From NCBI GenBank assembly GCA_905373475.1, contig CAJPTC010000023.1, positions 1 through 44,609 of the forward strand: a stretch of DNA of 44,609 nt, in the 5' to 3' direction. The translations under genes were made by a program, and so were the position numbers. Positions 1-8,206 of this stretch are shown here, piece by piece (the first letter of the stretch is position 1; every line of letters begins with the position of its first letter). The notes beneath the pieces were generated by a model. That model was not told the DNA's origin and did no database searches. It saw only the letters and a program-made list of their open reading frames with translations. Source of the stretch: Bacteroidia bacterium. GTDB taxonomy: Bacteria > Bacteroidota > Bacteroidia > Bacteroidales > CAJPTX01.

Positions 1-68
1 TAAGGGGCGGTAACTGCTACAAGTGCTTCGGCTGCAATCTACAAACGAACCTATCGGCGGCTTTTCTG

Positions 69-76
69 TATCTTCG
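69..76 (+). promoter_or_regulatory. Probable Bacteroidota -7 box for the AAA/nuclease gene
   Basis: The octamer TATCTTCG matches the Bacteroidota -7 consensus TAnnTTTG at seven of eight positions. It ends 22 nt before the ATG at 99, a normal distance. No convincing -33 TTG was found. Confidence 0.45.
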
Positions 77-98
77 TGTAAACAAACCACATCGCACG

Positions 99-1742
99 AT
101 GAATGCGCCGCGACGTATGCCTCTGGGCACACAAGATTTTGAACTGCTACGTAGCAACGGAGATCTCTATGTAGACAAAACGCAATACATCGAGAAGCTC
201 TTCGCGCTTGGACGCGTTTTCTTTCTAAGCCGTCCACATCGATTCGGGAAAAGTCTCTTTCTATCTACCCTCAAAGCCTATTTTGAAGGAAAAAAGGAGC
301 TATTCGACGGATTGTATATTGCAAAAGTAGAAGCGGAACTCGCACGACAACAGAAACGAGAGCCATGGGAGGCGCGCCCAGTGCTCTACTTTGACCTGAA
401 TGCGAAAGTCTATGACGATAAAGAGGCGTTAAGGACACGACTGAGTCAGCAATTGCTAAAACACGAACAACTATACAGTGTGACACAAAGAAGTAATGAT
501 CCTGACGACAGACTCGTCGATCTCGTTACTACGCTCTATCAAAAAACAGGCAAACGCGTCGTAATACTGGTAGACGAATATGACAAGCCCCTCCTCGAGA
601 CTATTGAAAATGAGGAACTAAATCAAGCCAATCGGGCGATGCTTAGGGCATTCTATGAAGTGATCAAGCAGTGCGACGGTGCGATCCACTTTGCTCTCCT
701 AACGGGGATTACTAAGTTTAGCAAAACGACCCTCTTCAGTAGCGTCAATAACTTAAATGATATCTCCCTTTTAGACGAGTTTGCTGGCGTGTGTGGATTT
801 ACTGAACAAGAGCTCAAACAGCACTTGACCCCAGAAATAGAGCAACTCGCACAGGCACAAAAGAGCTCAGTAGAAAAGACCCTCGAAACCCTTAAGAAAA
901 AATACGACGGCTATTGTTTTGCCAGTTCGGGCGAACACGTTTACAATCCCTTCAGCTTACTCAACGTATTGGCTAAAAAGAACTACGGCTACTACTGGTT
1001 TGAGACTGCTACGCCGACCTACCTAGTCAATTACATCAAGCGGAAACAGGAGTTTATTCCCGAATTTGATAAAGACTTAAGTATCGGAGTGAATGCCGTA
1101 CAAGATTTCCGTTACAACGACGACGATGCCATCGTACCCCTTCTCTTCCAGTCTGGTTATCTAACTATAAAAAAGTATCTTACGTCGGCAAACCTCCTGC
1201 GACTTGGCTATCCGAACGAGGAGGTGCGCTTCGGATTCCTAGAGGAACTCATTCCACACTATTCGTCGCGGCTCACGCGCACCAACATAGAGCCTACGAT
1301 CTGGAATCTCTACGAGTGGCTCAATAGTGGCAACTTGGTGGATACGATGAAGCTTGTGGAAGAGGTGTTAGCAGGAATTCTCTACGGCAATATCCCCAAC
1401 AATGAAACGGGAAGACCTCTCCGCGAACAGTACTACCAATCTGTTCTTTATGCCGTTTTTCGTTTGCTCGGGCTACATGCGCAGAGTGAGGTAGTGTGCG
1501 CCTCTGGACGCATAGACATGATTGTCTCCACACGCAAACATATCTATCTCTTTGAATTTAAGGTAACGACCGAGGGCTCTGCCGAAGACGCCATTGCCCA
1601 AATCAAGGAGCGGGGTTACCTCAAGAAGATTCGTGCCACGAAGCGTCCCATTCACCTAGTGGGCGTCAGTTTCGACGAAAAGAGTCGCAACGTTAAAGAG
1701 TGGAGGGAAGAGATTGTAGAAAAGTCTGACCGAAAGAAGTAG
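99..1742 (+). CDS. AAA-ATPase-like / PD-(D/E)XK nuclease family protein
   Basis: This 547-residue protein has the two-part layout of the AAA-ATPase-like (DUF1703-type) family common and often multi-copy in Bacteroidota. Near the N-terminus is a Walker A variant, RPHRFGKS (about residues 45-52), followed by a Walker B-like VVILVDEYD (154-162). The C-terminus carries a PD-(D/E)XK core: D473 followed by E486-F-K488. The family's role is not established; nuclease activity, genome defence or mobile-element origin have been suggested, and I infer only an ATP-dependent nuclease-like protein. It is a single gene between its own putative promoter and a 229-bp spacer. The start is the first ATG and places the conserved GTQDFE-type N-terminus at residue 10. 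The gene looks intact. Confidence 0.85.
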   Translation: MNAPRRMPLGTQDFELLRSNGDLYVDKTQYIEKLFALGRVFFLSRPHRFGKSLFLSTLKAYFEGKKELFDGLYIAKVEAELARQQKREPWEARPVLYFDLNAKVYDDKEALRTRLSQQLLKHEQLYSVTQRSNDPDDRLVDLVTTLYQKTGKRVVILVDEYDKPLLETIENEELNQANRAMLRAFYEVIKQCDGAIHFALLTGITKFSKTTLFSSVNNLNDISLLDEFAGVCGFTEQELKQHLTPEIEQLAQAQKSSVEKTLETLKKKYDGYCFASSGEHVYNPFSLLNVLAKKNYGYYWFETATPTYLVNYIKRKQEFIPEFDKDLSIGVNAVQDFRYNDDDAIVPLLFQSGYLTIKKYLTSANLLRLGYPNEEVRFGFLEELIPHYSSRLTRTNIEPTIWNLYEWLNSGNLVDTMKLVEEVLAGILYGNIPNNETGRPLREQYYQSVLYAVFRLLGLHAQSEVVCASGRIDMIVSTRKHIYLFEFKVTTEGSAEDAIAQIKERGYLKKIRATKRPIHLVGVSFDEKSRNVKEWREEIVEKSDRKK

Positions 1743-1941
1743 ATATAACACAAATCAAGTAAAAAAGCATATTGGCATTTTGCGAGCGTTGCGGAAAAAT
1801 GCCTGACAATTGCATATCGCACATTTTGATCAATGCCAAGTTCGCCTCTCTATGAAAAAAATGCAAGTATTCATCGAATACAGAAAATGATAGACAGATT
1901 GGCAGCCCCAAACAGTCTGAAACTAAAAACCAATTTCATTG

Positions 1942-1949
1942 TATCTTTG
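1942..1949 (+). promoter_or_regulatory. Bacteroidota -7 box for the lipoprotein gene
   Basis: TATCTTTG is an exact match to TAnnTTTG. Transcription would begin near 1956, so the start codon must lie downstream; this rules out the in-frame TTG at 1939 and supports the ATG at 1972. An AGGAG ribosome site lies at about 1965-1969. Confidence 0.7.
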
Positions 1950-1971
1950 TAGAAGACGAGAGATAGGAGAC

Positions 1972-2574
1972 ATGGAGCACAGATTGAGCATTTTACCTGT
2001 ACTAGCGATGCTATTCGCTTCCTTGTTGCTGATTGCCTGCCAAAAAGAGGAGGAAAAGCACGACGAAAACGAGAATACCGTCGAGCCCGTTCTTGTAGAA
2101 ACCCTCCAGATAGAATTCGCGCAGTCGCTTGCTGCCGAATGGCACGGAGAGTGGGTGTACTGCGGGCGAGTCCTCGATCCAAGTTACTTCCTAAATGAAG
2201 ATCTCCCCAAAGAGCTACGTGAAACAGATTACTTTATAGACATTACGAAGCCAGCGTCGGAGAACGTAGATAAATGGTCTAACGAGCGCTTACGCACCAT
2301 TTACAAAACGCTCTTTCATCATGCGCAGACCAACGCTGAAAACATCAAAAAGCACGCTATTGTAACCGAGCATTCGCTCTCAATTCCGAGTTACCTGACG
2401 CCACTCTACTTGCGAGAGGGCGCACAAACCATCAAGATCACAACCGATTTGAAAAATGGCAATAAGCTACAATGCGTTGTGCAAAGTAAAACCTTTACGC
2501 TTGAATTTCGCCCCAATCAAATAGTGATTGCCGACTCACAACCTTTTCGTTGGATTGTTCTTAAGCGAATCTGA
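1972..2574 (+). CDS. Putative surface lipoprotein, unknown function
   Basis: The 200-residue product begins with a lipoprotein signal: a hydrophobic core, then the lipobox L-I-A-C with the lipidated cysteine at residue 23. The residues just after the cysteine are Q-K-E-E-E-K, an acidic stretch resembling the lipoprotein export signal that sends Bacteroidota lipoproteins to the cell surface (inference). I recognise no domain in the mature part. The start at 1972 is chosen because an exact -7 box (1942-1949) overlaps the upstream in-frame TTG and because an AGGAG site precedes this ATG. It appears to be monocistronic; no terminator was seen in the 132 bp before the next gene. Confidence 0.75.
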   Translation: MEHRLSILPVLAMLFASLLLIACQKEEEKHDENENTVEPVLVETLQIEFAQSLAAEWHGEWVYCGRVLDPSYFLNEDLPKELRETDYFIDITKPASENVDKWSNERLRTIYKTLFHHAQTNAENIKKHAIVTEHSLSIPSYLTPLYLREGAQTIKITTDLKNGNKLQCVVQSKTFTLEFRPNQIVIADSQPFRWIVLKRI

Positions 2575-2706
2575 GACGCGGCTATAGCATTCCACAAAAG
2601 AGATCTGCAAAAGGGCGAACGAAAACACAACTTTTACACAACCGAAATCGTTTTATAACAGTAGAGTAATTGAGTACAGAGTGTAACCCACTAAATACAA
2701 ATAGAA

Positions 2707-3729
2707 ATGAAGAGATTAGTACTAGTAGCTACAACCTTCTTGTTTGCAGCAACTGCCACTTTTGGTCAGACAGTGCTGAAAGAAAAGACTCATGGCTTGC
2801 TGCCTGGCAACCCGAACCCGATGATCGAAACAGAGTTTAGCACTCCAGGTGCAGCGGGCGAAGGCGTTGTATGGGACTTTAGCGCACTCCCGCAAAAAGC
2901 CGCATTCTATGGTCATGTAGAAGAACCCATTACGTACAATCCGCCCGTAGAAGCAGCGAAAAGCAATACACTTCTGATAGAAGACAACCTAGAAGCGTTC
3001 ATGACAACGAATGCGAATGAACTTCGCGTATTGGCAAACCGTGTAGGCACGTTTGTACGTACATTCGAAAAACCTGTTTTGAAGATGCGCTACCCATTCG
3101 CTTATGGCGATCGTTTTGCAGAGCGCACACCCGCTTCCATCTATTACACGAATAGCGATTTTACCCAAAAGTTCGTGTTAGACTACAGCGTAGAAGCCGA
3201 TGCTTACGGTACGCTCCTGCTCCCTGGCACAACGCTTAAGAATGTGCTCCGCGTTGTTACCACACACTCCTACATCTATGATAACAACTACACTTCAACG
3301 GTCGTAACCTATCGTTGGTACGTAAAATCGCACCGCTATCCTGTTCTTTCTTTGATTTTCGAGAAACGTAACGACGGTACACTCTATCCGCTTAAGGGTG
3401 CTTACAACGCAGTGGTAGAAGCACCCGAAATTCTTGCAAAGGCGGAGAAAGAGGGCAAAGGAGCGGTTACAACACTCAACCTTTACCCGAATCCTTTCAG
3501 TGCAGAACTGAATGTAAAATACACCCTCAGTGCGCGTACAAACGTTACCATTGCTCTGTACAATGCACAAGGCTTATTGGTAAAAACACTGTTACAACAG
3601 AACCAAGAAGAAGGGGCTTACACCTCAACGTTTACTAATGAAGTGCAAAGCATCCCCGCTGGTATGTATGTACTTCGTGTAGAAGCCAATGGCGGCGTAC
3701 TCTCGCAGCAAGTAGTAAAAGTGCAGTAA
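2707..3729 (+). CDS. Type IX secretion system cargo protein (type A sorting domain)
   Basis: This 340-residue protein starts with a Sec signal peptide (cleavage likely after about residue 20, before QTV). It ends with a type A C-terminal sorting domain (about 255-340): the opening LYPNPFS, a beta-rich stretch with LYNAQG, IPAGMYVLR, and a final basic QQVVKVQ. Proteins with this domain cross the outer membrane through the type IX system and are usually anchored or released there. The middle part (25-250) is not recognised; it holds no catalytic motif I can name. The gene is transcribed alone and closed by the strong terminator at 3750-3791. The PorU-type sortase and secretion genes are not in this window. 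Confidence 0.85.
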   Translation: MKRLVLVATTFLFAATATFGQTVLKEKTHGLLPGNPNPMIETEFSTPGAAGEGVVWDFSALPQKAAFYGHVEEPITYNPPVEAAKSNTLLIEDNLEAFMTTNANELRVLANRVGTFVRTFEKPVLKMRYPFAYGDRFAERTPASIYYTNSDFTQKFVLDYSVEADAYGTLLLPGTTLKNVLRVVTTHSYIYDNNYTSTVVTYRWYVKSHRYPVLSLIFEKRNDGTLYPLKGAYNAVVEAPEILAKAEKEGKGAVTTLNLYPNPFSAELNVKYTLSARTNVTIALYNAQGLLVKTLLQQNQEEGAYTSTFTNEVQSIPAGMYVLRVEANGGVLSQQVVKVQ

Positions 3730-3749
3730 ACAGTTTGAAATTTAGCTAT

Positions 3750-3791
3750 AAGGGCTACATGAGTTTTACGCTTATGTAGCCCTTCTTTTTT
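3750..3791 (+). terminator. Rho-independent terminator after the type IX cargo gene
   Basis: A perfect 11-bp stem (AAGGGCTACAT at 3750-3760 with ATGTAGCCCTT at 3774-3784), extendable by three pairs, is followed by six T residues at 3786-3791. The next start codon is at 3796, only four bases after the T run. Confidence 0.9.
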
Positions 3792-3795
3792 CAAT

Positions 3796-4149
3796 ATGCT
3801 AGACGAGATTCGAGAATTCGCCCTTGCGCTTGCAGGTAGTAACGAATCCTTCCCCTTTGACGACAAAACACTGGTCTACAAAGTAGGCGGCAAAATGTTT
3901 CTTGTTTTGGCTCTAGAGAAACGCCCCATACCCATTACCGTTAAGTGTAAACCCGAAGAGGGAGAACGACTACGCGAGCAATACAACACGATACAACCAG
4001 CCTATCATTTCAACAAACGCCACTGGATAACCTTAACAAATCCCGCATCACTCCCTTTCACCCTTATTTGCTCTCTCATTCGCACCTCGTACGACCTCGT
4101 ATACAGCGGACTAACGCGCAAAGAGCGCCAGAGTATAGAGAACGCCTAA
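3796..4149 (+). CDS. MmcQ/YjbR family protein
   Basis: The 117-residue product fits the MmcQ/YjbR (CyaY-like fold) family in size and in its sequence landmarks: an N-terminal helix with FPFDDKTLVYKV, a strand FLVLAL, KCKPEEGERLREQY, then HFNKRHWITL and a C-terminal helix ending SYDLVYSGL. Members bind DNA in some cases, but a cellular role is not established. The ATG lies four bases after the T tract of the preceding terminator, and there is no Shine-Dalgarno sequence or recognisable promoter between them, so expression must come from read-through or an unrecognised promoter. A later start is unlikely because it would remove the conserved first helix. Confidence 0.85.
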   Translation: MLDEIREFALALAGSNESFPFDDKTLVYKVGGKMFLVLALEKRPIPITVKCKPEEGERLREQYNTIQPAYHFNKRHWITLTNPASLPFTLICSLIRTSYDLVYSGLTRKERQSIENA

Positions 4150-4237
4150 ATCATCGTAGGAAATTCGCTAAGACGTTCTACGGTTTTCATTTCATATATT
4201 GCAGAGTAAAAATTCCTCACTCGCAGTACGATTTACG

Positions 4238-4825
4238 ATGACACACTATATATACCATTATCTCTGCATATTGCTCTTTTTGCTAGGCAGCCAAACAGCG
4301 TGTACCACGCAGGCATTTGCTCAAAAGAGTTACTCGATTACCGATAGTGGGAATGGCAGTCTCTATGGTCATATTCGCCCTTTTTCGCTACTCTTCGGAG
4401 TTGCGGGAGGACTGGAATACCAGCTACGACAAAAGGTAAGTCTCGCAACAAATTTGGAGGGGAACTTTTGGGGGCTTCCGCAACAAATAGCCATCTCGCC
4501 TCTGGTAAAGTATTATTTCACAGGAAGAGTTGCCAATGGCTTTTATGGGCGCTTAAAAGTTATCGGAGGTAGGTTTCTTTATCCTTCAGCCATTGCAGAA
4601 CAACTTTACTATGCAGGCAGCGGGATCGGGATAGGATGGATGTATCGGCTACCAAAACTCTCTGGGTGGCATTTTTGTATAGACACAGGGCTACAGATCG
4701 TACGCCCTTTTGGAAAAACCTACACCCACTCTCAGCCGATTGATAACAACGAATATTATATGGTAGTATTCCTAAGCCCTTCTGGTCCTTTTGATCTCTC
4801 GTTCTCATTTGCCTATAGCTTCTGA
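4238..4825 (+). CDS. Small outer-membrane beta-barrel-like protein, unknown function
   Basis: The 195-residue product has an N-terminal signal peptide ending in AFA-Q, so signal peptidase I cleavage is likely; the C at residue 22 is not in a good lipobox. The mature part consists of alternating aromatic/glycine strands (LFGVAGGLEYQL, SGIGIGWMYRL) and ends in FAYSF, a terminal aromatic typical of outer-membrane beta-barrels. I infer a small porin-like or OmpA-barrel-like protein. The ATG at 4238 is preferred over an in-frame TTG at 4199, because it puts the signal peptide at the very start. The gene converges on pabC, with 23 bp between the two stops and no obvious terminator. Confidence 0.6.
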   Translation: MTHYIYHYLCILLFLLGSQTACTTQAFAQKSYSITDSGNGSLYGHIRPFSLLFGVAGGLEYQLRQKVSLATNLEGNFWGLPQQIAISPLVKYYFTGRVANGFYGRLKVIGGRFLYPSAIAEQLYYAGSGIGIGWMYRLPKLSGWHFCIDTGLQIVRPFGKTYTHSQPIDNNEYYMVVFLSPSGPFDLSFSFAYSF

Positions 4826-4848
4826 AGCGAGACAGAGCAAAACATACG

Positions 4849-5445
4849 TCACTTTACTATCGCATGCATAGCGAGCGTCAGTTCTCCGAACGAGATCATG
4901 GCATTGAAAAGCATTATTGCCGAATAATTACCCACCTCCTCACAACGAATGGTGCGTTCGGTAAGAAGCCCTGCATCTAAAAGCGAAGCACGCATTGTAC
5001 CACATAAAAGAGGACGTGCTGGAGTATACCATTGCTTGTTTTCTAGAAACGCGACATTTGTATAAGAAGTATCGGTTATCTCACCGCGCCTTACAATCAG
5101 TACCTCGTCGCATTCCCCGCATTGCGCTACTAGCGCATTTAGCGCACTCCGATCCGTGCTTTTGAAAGAATAATCTATCGTATCATTGTTTACCAAACGT
5201 AGTGAGGTGATACGACGCATAGTATACGGTTGCGATGTTACCTCCGTAACACCATATTCGCCATAAACCACTCGCACTTTCAGACGCCCTGCCACATTCG
5301 AAAGCCCACTAAGATATTGTGCCAGAACTATCGGCGTACTCCCCTTCCAAAAATACTGACGGGTAGCATTCAATCGCGCCTCATGGTAATGCAAATTGCG
5401 CACAACGCCACTTTCAAGGCATAAAGTTTCAACGAATTGGCACAT
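4849..5445 (-). CDS. pabC: Aminotransferase class IV, 4-amino-4-deoxychorismate lyase-like (PabC)
   Basis: This 198-residue protein is a short class IV PLP enzyme. The PLP lysine is probably K in YSFKSTDR; other family landmarks are CDEVLIVRRGEITDTSYTNV and RPLLCGTMR. PabC removes pyruvate from aminodeoxychorismate to give p-aminobenzoate for folate synthesis. The assignment as lyase rather than another class IV aminotransferase rests on its position: its start overlaps the end of pabB by 17 nt, so the two are translationally coupled. Bacteroidota PabC proteins of this compact size are usual. No glutamine amidotransferase (pabA/trpG) is beside it, so ammonia transfer must rely on a subunit encoded elsewhere. 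Confidence 0.8.
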   Translation of the reverse strand: MCQFVETLCLESGVVRNLHYHEARLNATRQYFWKGSTPIVLAQYLSGLSNVAGRLKVRVVYGEYGVTEVTSQPYTMRRITSLRLVNNDTIDYSFKSTDRSALNALVAQCGECDEVLIVRRGEITDTSYTNVAFLENKQWYTPARPLLCGTMRASLLDAGLLTERTIRCEEVGNYSAIMLFNAMISFGELTLAMHAIVK

Positions 5446-6412
5446 AAACTTTGGCGATTACTTCGTTGTATTCTGCTTGCCAATTGCTATTACCCGTTAT
5501 GCCTCCTCCTGCTTTGAAGTACAGTTGCTCTCCCTCCTGATCAATAAAACGTATAAGCACGCCTGTATCGAGCGAATGGCCATCCCAACGCCCCATCACG
5601 CCCGTATAAAACTTGCGTTCGTAACCTTCAGCTGCTGCAATAATTTTTACTGTTTCACTCTTGGGGAAGCCAGTAATAGAGCCAGCGGGAAGTTGCGAGA
5701 AAAGTATATCGCCTAAACGATTGCGATAATCGGAAGGAAGCGTGCCCCGAATTTCGGAGCTCGTTTCAAGTAAACTCCCCTTGTTTGTAACCAATGTGTC
5801 TATGTACCGATAGCGCTCCACTCGCACATTGTCTGCCACGAGGCGGAGATCTTGTTTTATGAGTTCCACCACATCGGCGTGCTCTGCCATTTCCTTTGGG
5901 TTATTTAGAAGACGCTCGGCTGCATTCGGGAGCGTGGCGTCAATTGTACCCTTCATGGGATAAGAGCTTATCTCGCCGTCTTTTATCTGAATAAACATCT
6001 CGGGCGAAAAACAGACTAGCGTATCCTTTATCCAGAGACGATAGAGCGCATCGGCATGGTCAAAAATCTGTCGGAGCGATAAATTCGTTTCAATGGGGAT
6101 TTTGCAAGTGAGGTTCACCAACGTCGTACTGCCCGCCGCAATAGCATTTTGCACTACCTCAAAGCTGCGCTGGTAGTCTGCCTCCGAAGGAGGAATGGGA
6201 TTCCACGCTACAGCAATAGGCTCTCTTTTTTTGACAGCTGGCGCATTGCCTTTTCCATGGAAAGAGTACAATAGTTCGTTTGCATCTACCTCTGATTCAG
6301 GGAGAACGATTGCGTGCGCAGCATCGTAATCTACAACAAAAATAAAGGGTACTCCTTGAGTACCCAATTCGTTCATGCGCTTTTGTGCGCTACTTTTATC
6401 GTATAACTTCAT
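5429..6412 (-). CDS. pabB: Aminodeoxychorismate synthase component I (PabB)
   Basis: A 327-residue chorismate-binding enzyme, shorter than enterobacterial PabB (about 450) because the N-terminal region is reduced, as in many Bacteroidota. The diagnostic PMKGT motif holds the active-site lysine (K154), and the C-terminal half has SEIRGTL, LPAGSITGFPK and FKAGGGITGNSNW, which form the chorismate/Mg site. It converts chorismate plus ammonia to 4-amino-4-deoxychorismate. The start at 6412 lies 23 nt after an exact -7 box. It overlaps pabC by 17 nt. The lysine in PMKGT favours PabB over anthranilate or salicylate synthases. Confidence 0.9.
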   Translation of the reverse strand: MKLYDKSSAQKRMNELGTQGVPFIFVVDYDAAHAIVLPESEVDANELLYSFHGKGNAPAVKKREPIAVAWNPIPPSEADYQRSFEVVQNAIAAGSTTLVNLTCKIPIETNLSLRQIFDHADALYRLWIKDTLVCFSPEMFIQIKDGEISSYPMKGTIDATLPNAAERLLNNPKEMAEHADVVELIKQDLRLVADNVRVERYRYIDTLVTNKGSLLETSSEIRGTLPSDYRNRLGDILFSQLPAGSITGFPKSETVKIIAAAEGYERKFYTGVMGRWDGHSLDTGVLIRFIDQEGEQLYFKAGGGITGNSNWQAEYNEVIAKVYVPIR

Positions 6413-6434
6413 TGTACCTCAATTTTTGGCACGG

Positions 6435-6442
6435 CAAAAATA
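6435..6442 (-). promoter_or_regulatory. -7 box for pabB-pabC
   Basis: On the minus strand the sequence is TATTTTTG, an exact TAnnTTTG match, ending 22 nt before the pabB ATG. A clear TTG at -33 is not seen. Confidence 0.6.
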
Positions 6443-6537
6443 TAGGATTTGAGAAAAATATTACGTACCACGACGGCACAATATACTCTCGCAGAATAGG
6501 GTAAAATGCTTTTTCAAGCTTAGCGCAATGCCACAGA

Positions 6538-7785
6538 CTAGCCGCGTTTGGGCTTCGCTTCTTTGGGTTTGCGACGTTTGAAATTGGGACGCCCTGCTCG
6601 TTTAGAATTCGGGGTACGAGAGGACTTCTCTTCTTTGAGTTCCGTAGCATAATCCGCAGACCATTCCTCTTGCAGGAGCGGGAGATGCGAGCCTAGGAAT
6701 TTCTCAATTCGACGCAAGAGATAAAGCTCATCGGCAGAGACTAACATCAGGGCAACCCCCGTAGAATTGGCACGCGCCGTACGCCCAATGCGATGCACGT
6801 ATGACTCGGGAGAGGCAGGAACATCAAAATTAAGCACGAGGTTAACTTCCTCGATATCAATACCTCGGGCTAAAATATCGGTAGCCACTAGTACGGAGAC
6901 AGTACGCGCCTTGAAATCTTGCAACGATTGTTCTCGCGTCTCCTGTTCCAAGTCTGCGGAAATGCCACACGCTTTTATTCCCGCGCGGTTGAGCCCGTGA
7001 ACAATGGTACGCACATCATTCTTCCGTTTTACAAAAACAATGGAGCTCTGATGTTCGGGATGATGTTGCAGATAGGCTGCCAGAAAACCTGGTTTAGCGG
7101 GACGTTGCAACTGGAATTGCCATTGCGCAATACCTTCTGCTGGCTTTGATACTGCAATATCTACCGAGAGCGGGTTCTGCAAAATAGAATTGGCTAGTTT
7201 GCGCACCTGCTCGGGCATAGTGGCCGAGAAGAAAAGCGTCTGTCGCACCTTGGGTAGCTGCTCAATAATCTGTTGTATGGCAGGGAGAAAGCCCATATCG
7301 AGCATACGGTCGGCCTCGTCGAGAACCAGCGTCTGAATAGTATCTAGCTTGGCAATATCGAGCTGTAGGAATTGTATAAGCCGCCCAGGCGTTGCCACAA
7401 GAATATCTGCCCCTGCGTCTACTGCACCGCGTTGTAACCCCCACTGTTGCCCGTCGTTGCCGCCATATATGGCCTTTGAGGTCACGGGCACAAAATAGGC
7501 AAACCCTTCGATTTGTTGGTCAATCTGCACCACCAATTCTCGCGTAGGGGCAAGAATAAGCACCGTCGTTGCGTTGCTATCGCTCTGCCGTACCAAACGG
7601 TCTACAATAGGCAATACAAAAGCCGCCGTTTTGCCTGTGCCCGTCTGTGCACAGCCAATCAAATCACGACCTTGCAGAATAATAGGGATTGCTTGTTCTT
7701 GAATCGGGGTAGCTTCCTTGTACCCCATTGAACTTAAACCTTCTAGTACTCGCTCGTCAAACCCAAACGCTTCAAACTCCATCAC
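6538..7785 (-). CDS. DEAD-box ATP-dependent RNA helicase (RhlE-like)
   Basis: A 415-residue helicase with the full motif set: Q motif (GYKEATPIQEQAIP, about 21-34), Walker A AQTGTGKT (46-53), PTREL, TPGR, DEAD (156-159), SAT, and HRIGRTAR near 335. A short basic tail rich in Arg, Lys and Pro follows the core, as in RhlE/RhlB-type proteins that act in ribosome assembly or RNA decay. Either the ATG at 7785 or the one at 7782 may be used. Its start is only 24 nt downstream of a tRNA-Val gene, with no terminator between, so it is probably read from the tRNA promoter and freed by tRNA 3' processing (inference). Which subfamily it belongs to cannot be settled from motifs alone. Confidence 0.92.
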   Translation of the reverse strand: MMEFEAFGFDERVLEGLSSMGYKEATPIQEQAIPIILQGRDLIGCAQTGTGKTAAFVLPIVDRLVRQSDSNATTVLILAPTRELVVQIDQQIEGFAYFVPVTSKAIYGGNDGQQWGLQRGAVDAGADILVATPGRLIQFLQLDIAKLDTIQTLVLDEADRMLDMGFLPAIQQIIEQLPKVRQTLFFSATMPEQVRKLANSILQNPLSVDIAVSKPAEGIAQWQFQLQRPAKPGFLAAYLQHHPEHQSSIVFVKRKNDVRTIVHGLNRAGIKACGISADLEQETREQSLQDFKARTVSVLVATDILARGIDIEEVNLVLNFDVPASPESYVHRIGRTARANSTGVALMLVSADELYLLRRIEKFLGSHLPLLQEEWSADYATELKEEKSSRTPNSKRAGRPNFKRRKPKEAKPKRG

Positions 7786-7809
7786 ACTGAGCGGTAAGTT
7801 CTTTTGTAG

Positions 7810-7884
7810 TGGGAGCTATAGGATTCGAACCTATGACCCTCTGCTTGTAAGGCAGATGCTCTGAACCAGCTGAGCTAAGCTCCC
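7810..7884 (-). tRNA. tRNA-Val (anticodon UAC), copy 2
   Basis: On the minus strand the 75-nt gene folds as a standard cloverleaf: acceptor GGGAGCT pairing with AGCTCCC, discriminator A, anticodon stem CTGC/GCAG with loop CTTACAA, and T loop TTCGAAT. The CCA end is not encoded. It is identical to the copy at 7924-7998, and is followed 24 nt later by the helicase start codon. Confidence 0.97.
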
Positions 7885-7923
7885 GAAAAGCAAACAACGA
7901 AAGGATTCTCTCCCGAAAACCTG

Positions 7924-7998
7924 TGGGAGCTATAGGATTCGAACCTATGACCCTCTGCTTGTAAGGCAGATGCTCTGAACCAGCTGAGCTAAGCTCCC
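7924..7998 (-). tRNA. tRNA-Val (anticodon UAC), copy 1
   Basis: This copy is identical base for base to the one at 7810-7884 and comes first in transcription order. The two are separated by 39 nt of non-repeated spacer. The promoter box at 8029-8036 lies upstream. Confidence 0.97.
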
Positions 7999-8028
7999 GT
8001 GTACCCGCGATTTCAAAAATCAACGGCA

Positions 8029-8057
8029 CAAAGGTATACATAAAATTTGTACTACAA
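8029..8057 (-). promoter_or_regulatory. Promoter of the tRNA-Val pair and probably the helicase
   Basis: On the minus strand, TTG (8057-8055) precedes TACCTTTG (8036-8029) by 18 nt. This is close to the Bacteroidota TTG-N19-TAnnTTTG arrangement. The predicted RNA start is near 8022, about 24 nt before the first tRNA. Confidence 0.7.
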
Positions 8058-8171
8058 AATTACGCTCCCTATTTTTATCTCGTCGCCCTGTGCTACACAT
8101 CACTCCTTTCAGGAATTTTGCATAAAGAATTTGCTTTGTCCGTATTTACCTCCCTATAGCAATGCTTTTTA

Positions 8172-8179
8172 TACCTTTG
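8172..8179 (+). promoter_or_regulatory. -7 box for recR
   Basis: TACCTTTG is an exact TAnnTTTG match. It places the RNA start near 8186 and so excludes the in-frame ATG at 8162 as the start of recR. Confidence 0.65.
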
Positions 8180-8206
8180 TATGGGTGGATGGGGTTAGAC
8201 GGAACT

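Noticed and set aside
99..1742. A multi-gene defence system around the AAA/nuclease protein
   Set aside because: The neighbouring genes are a lipoprotein and secreted protein in separate transcripts; no second defence component is visible.
1774..1803. Inverted repeat GGCATTTT/AAAATGCC in the spacer after the first gene
   Set aside because: It has a 14-nt loop and no T run, and the partial third copy at 1833-1839 is only 7 bp; too weak to call a terminator or transposon end.
1871..2182. Minus-strand frame of 103 codons opposite the lipoprotein gene
   Set aside because: It covers the promoter and lipobox region of a well-supported plus-strand gene and shows no domain.
7810..7998. Two identical 75-bp direct repeats, possible CRISPR or attachment site
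   Set aside because: They fold as tRNA-Val genes; only two copies and no spacers of CRISPR type.
7772..8041. Minus-strand frame with a repeated peptide
   Set aside because: The repeat is simply the two identical tRNA-Val genes translated; it is not a protein.
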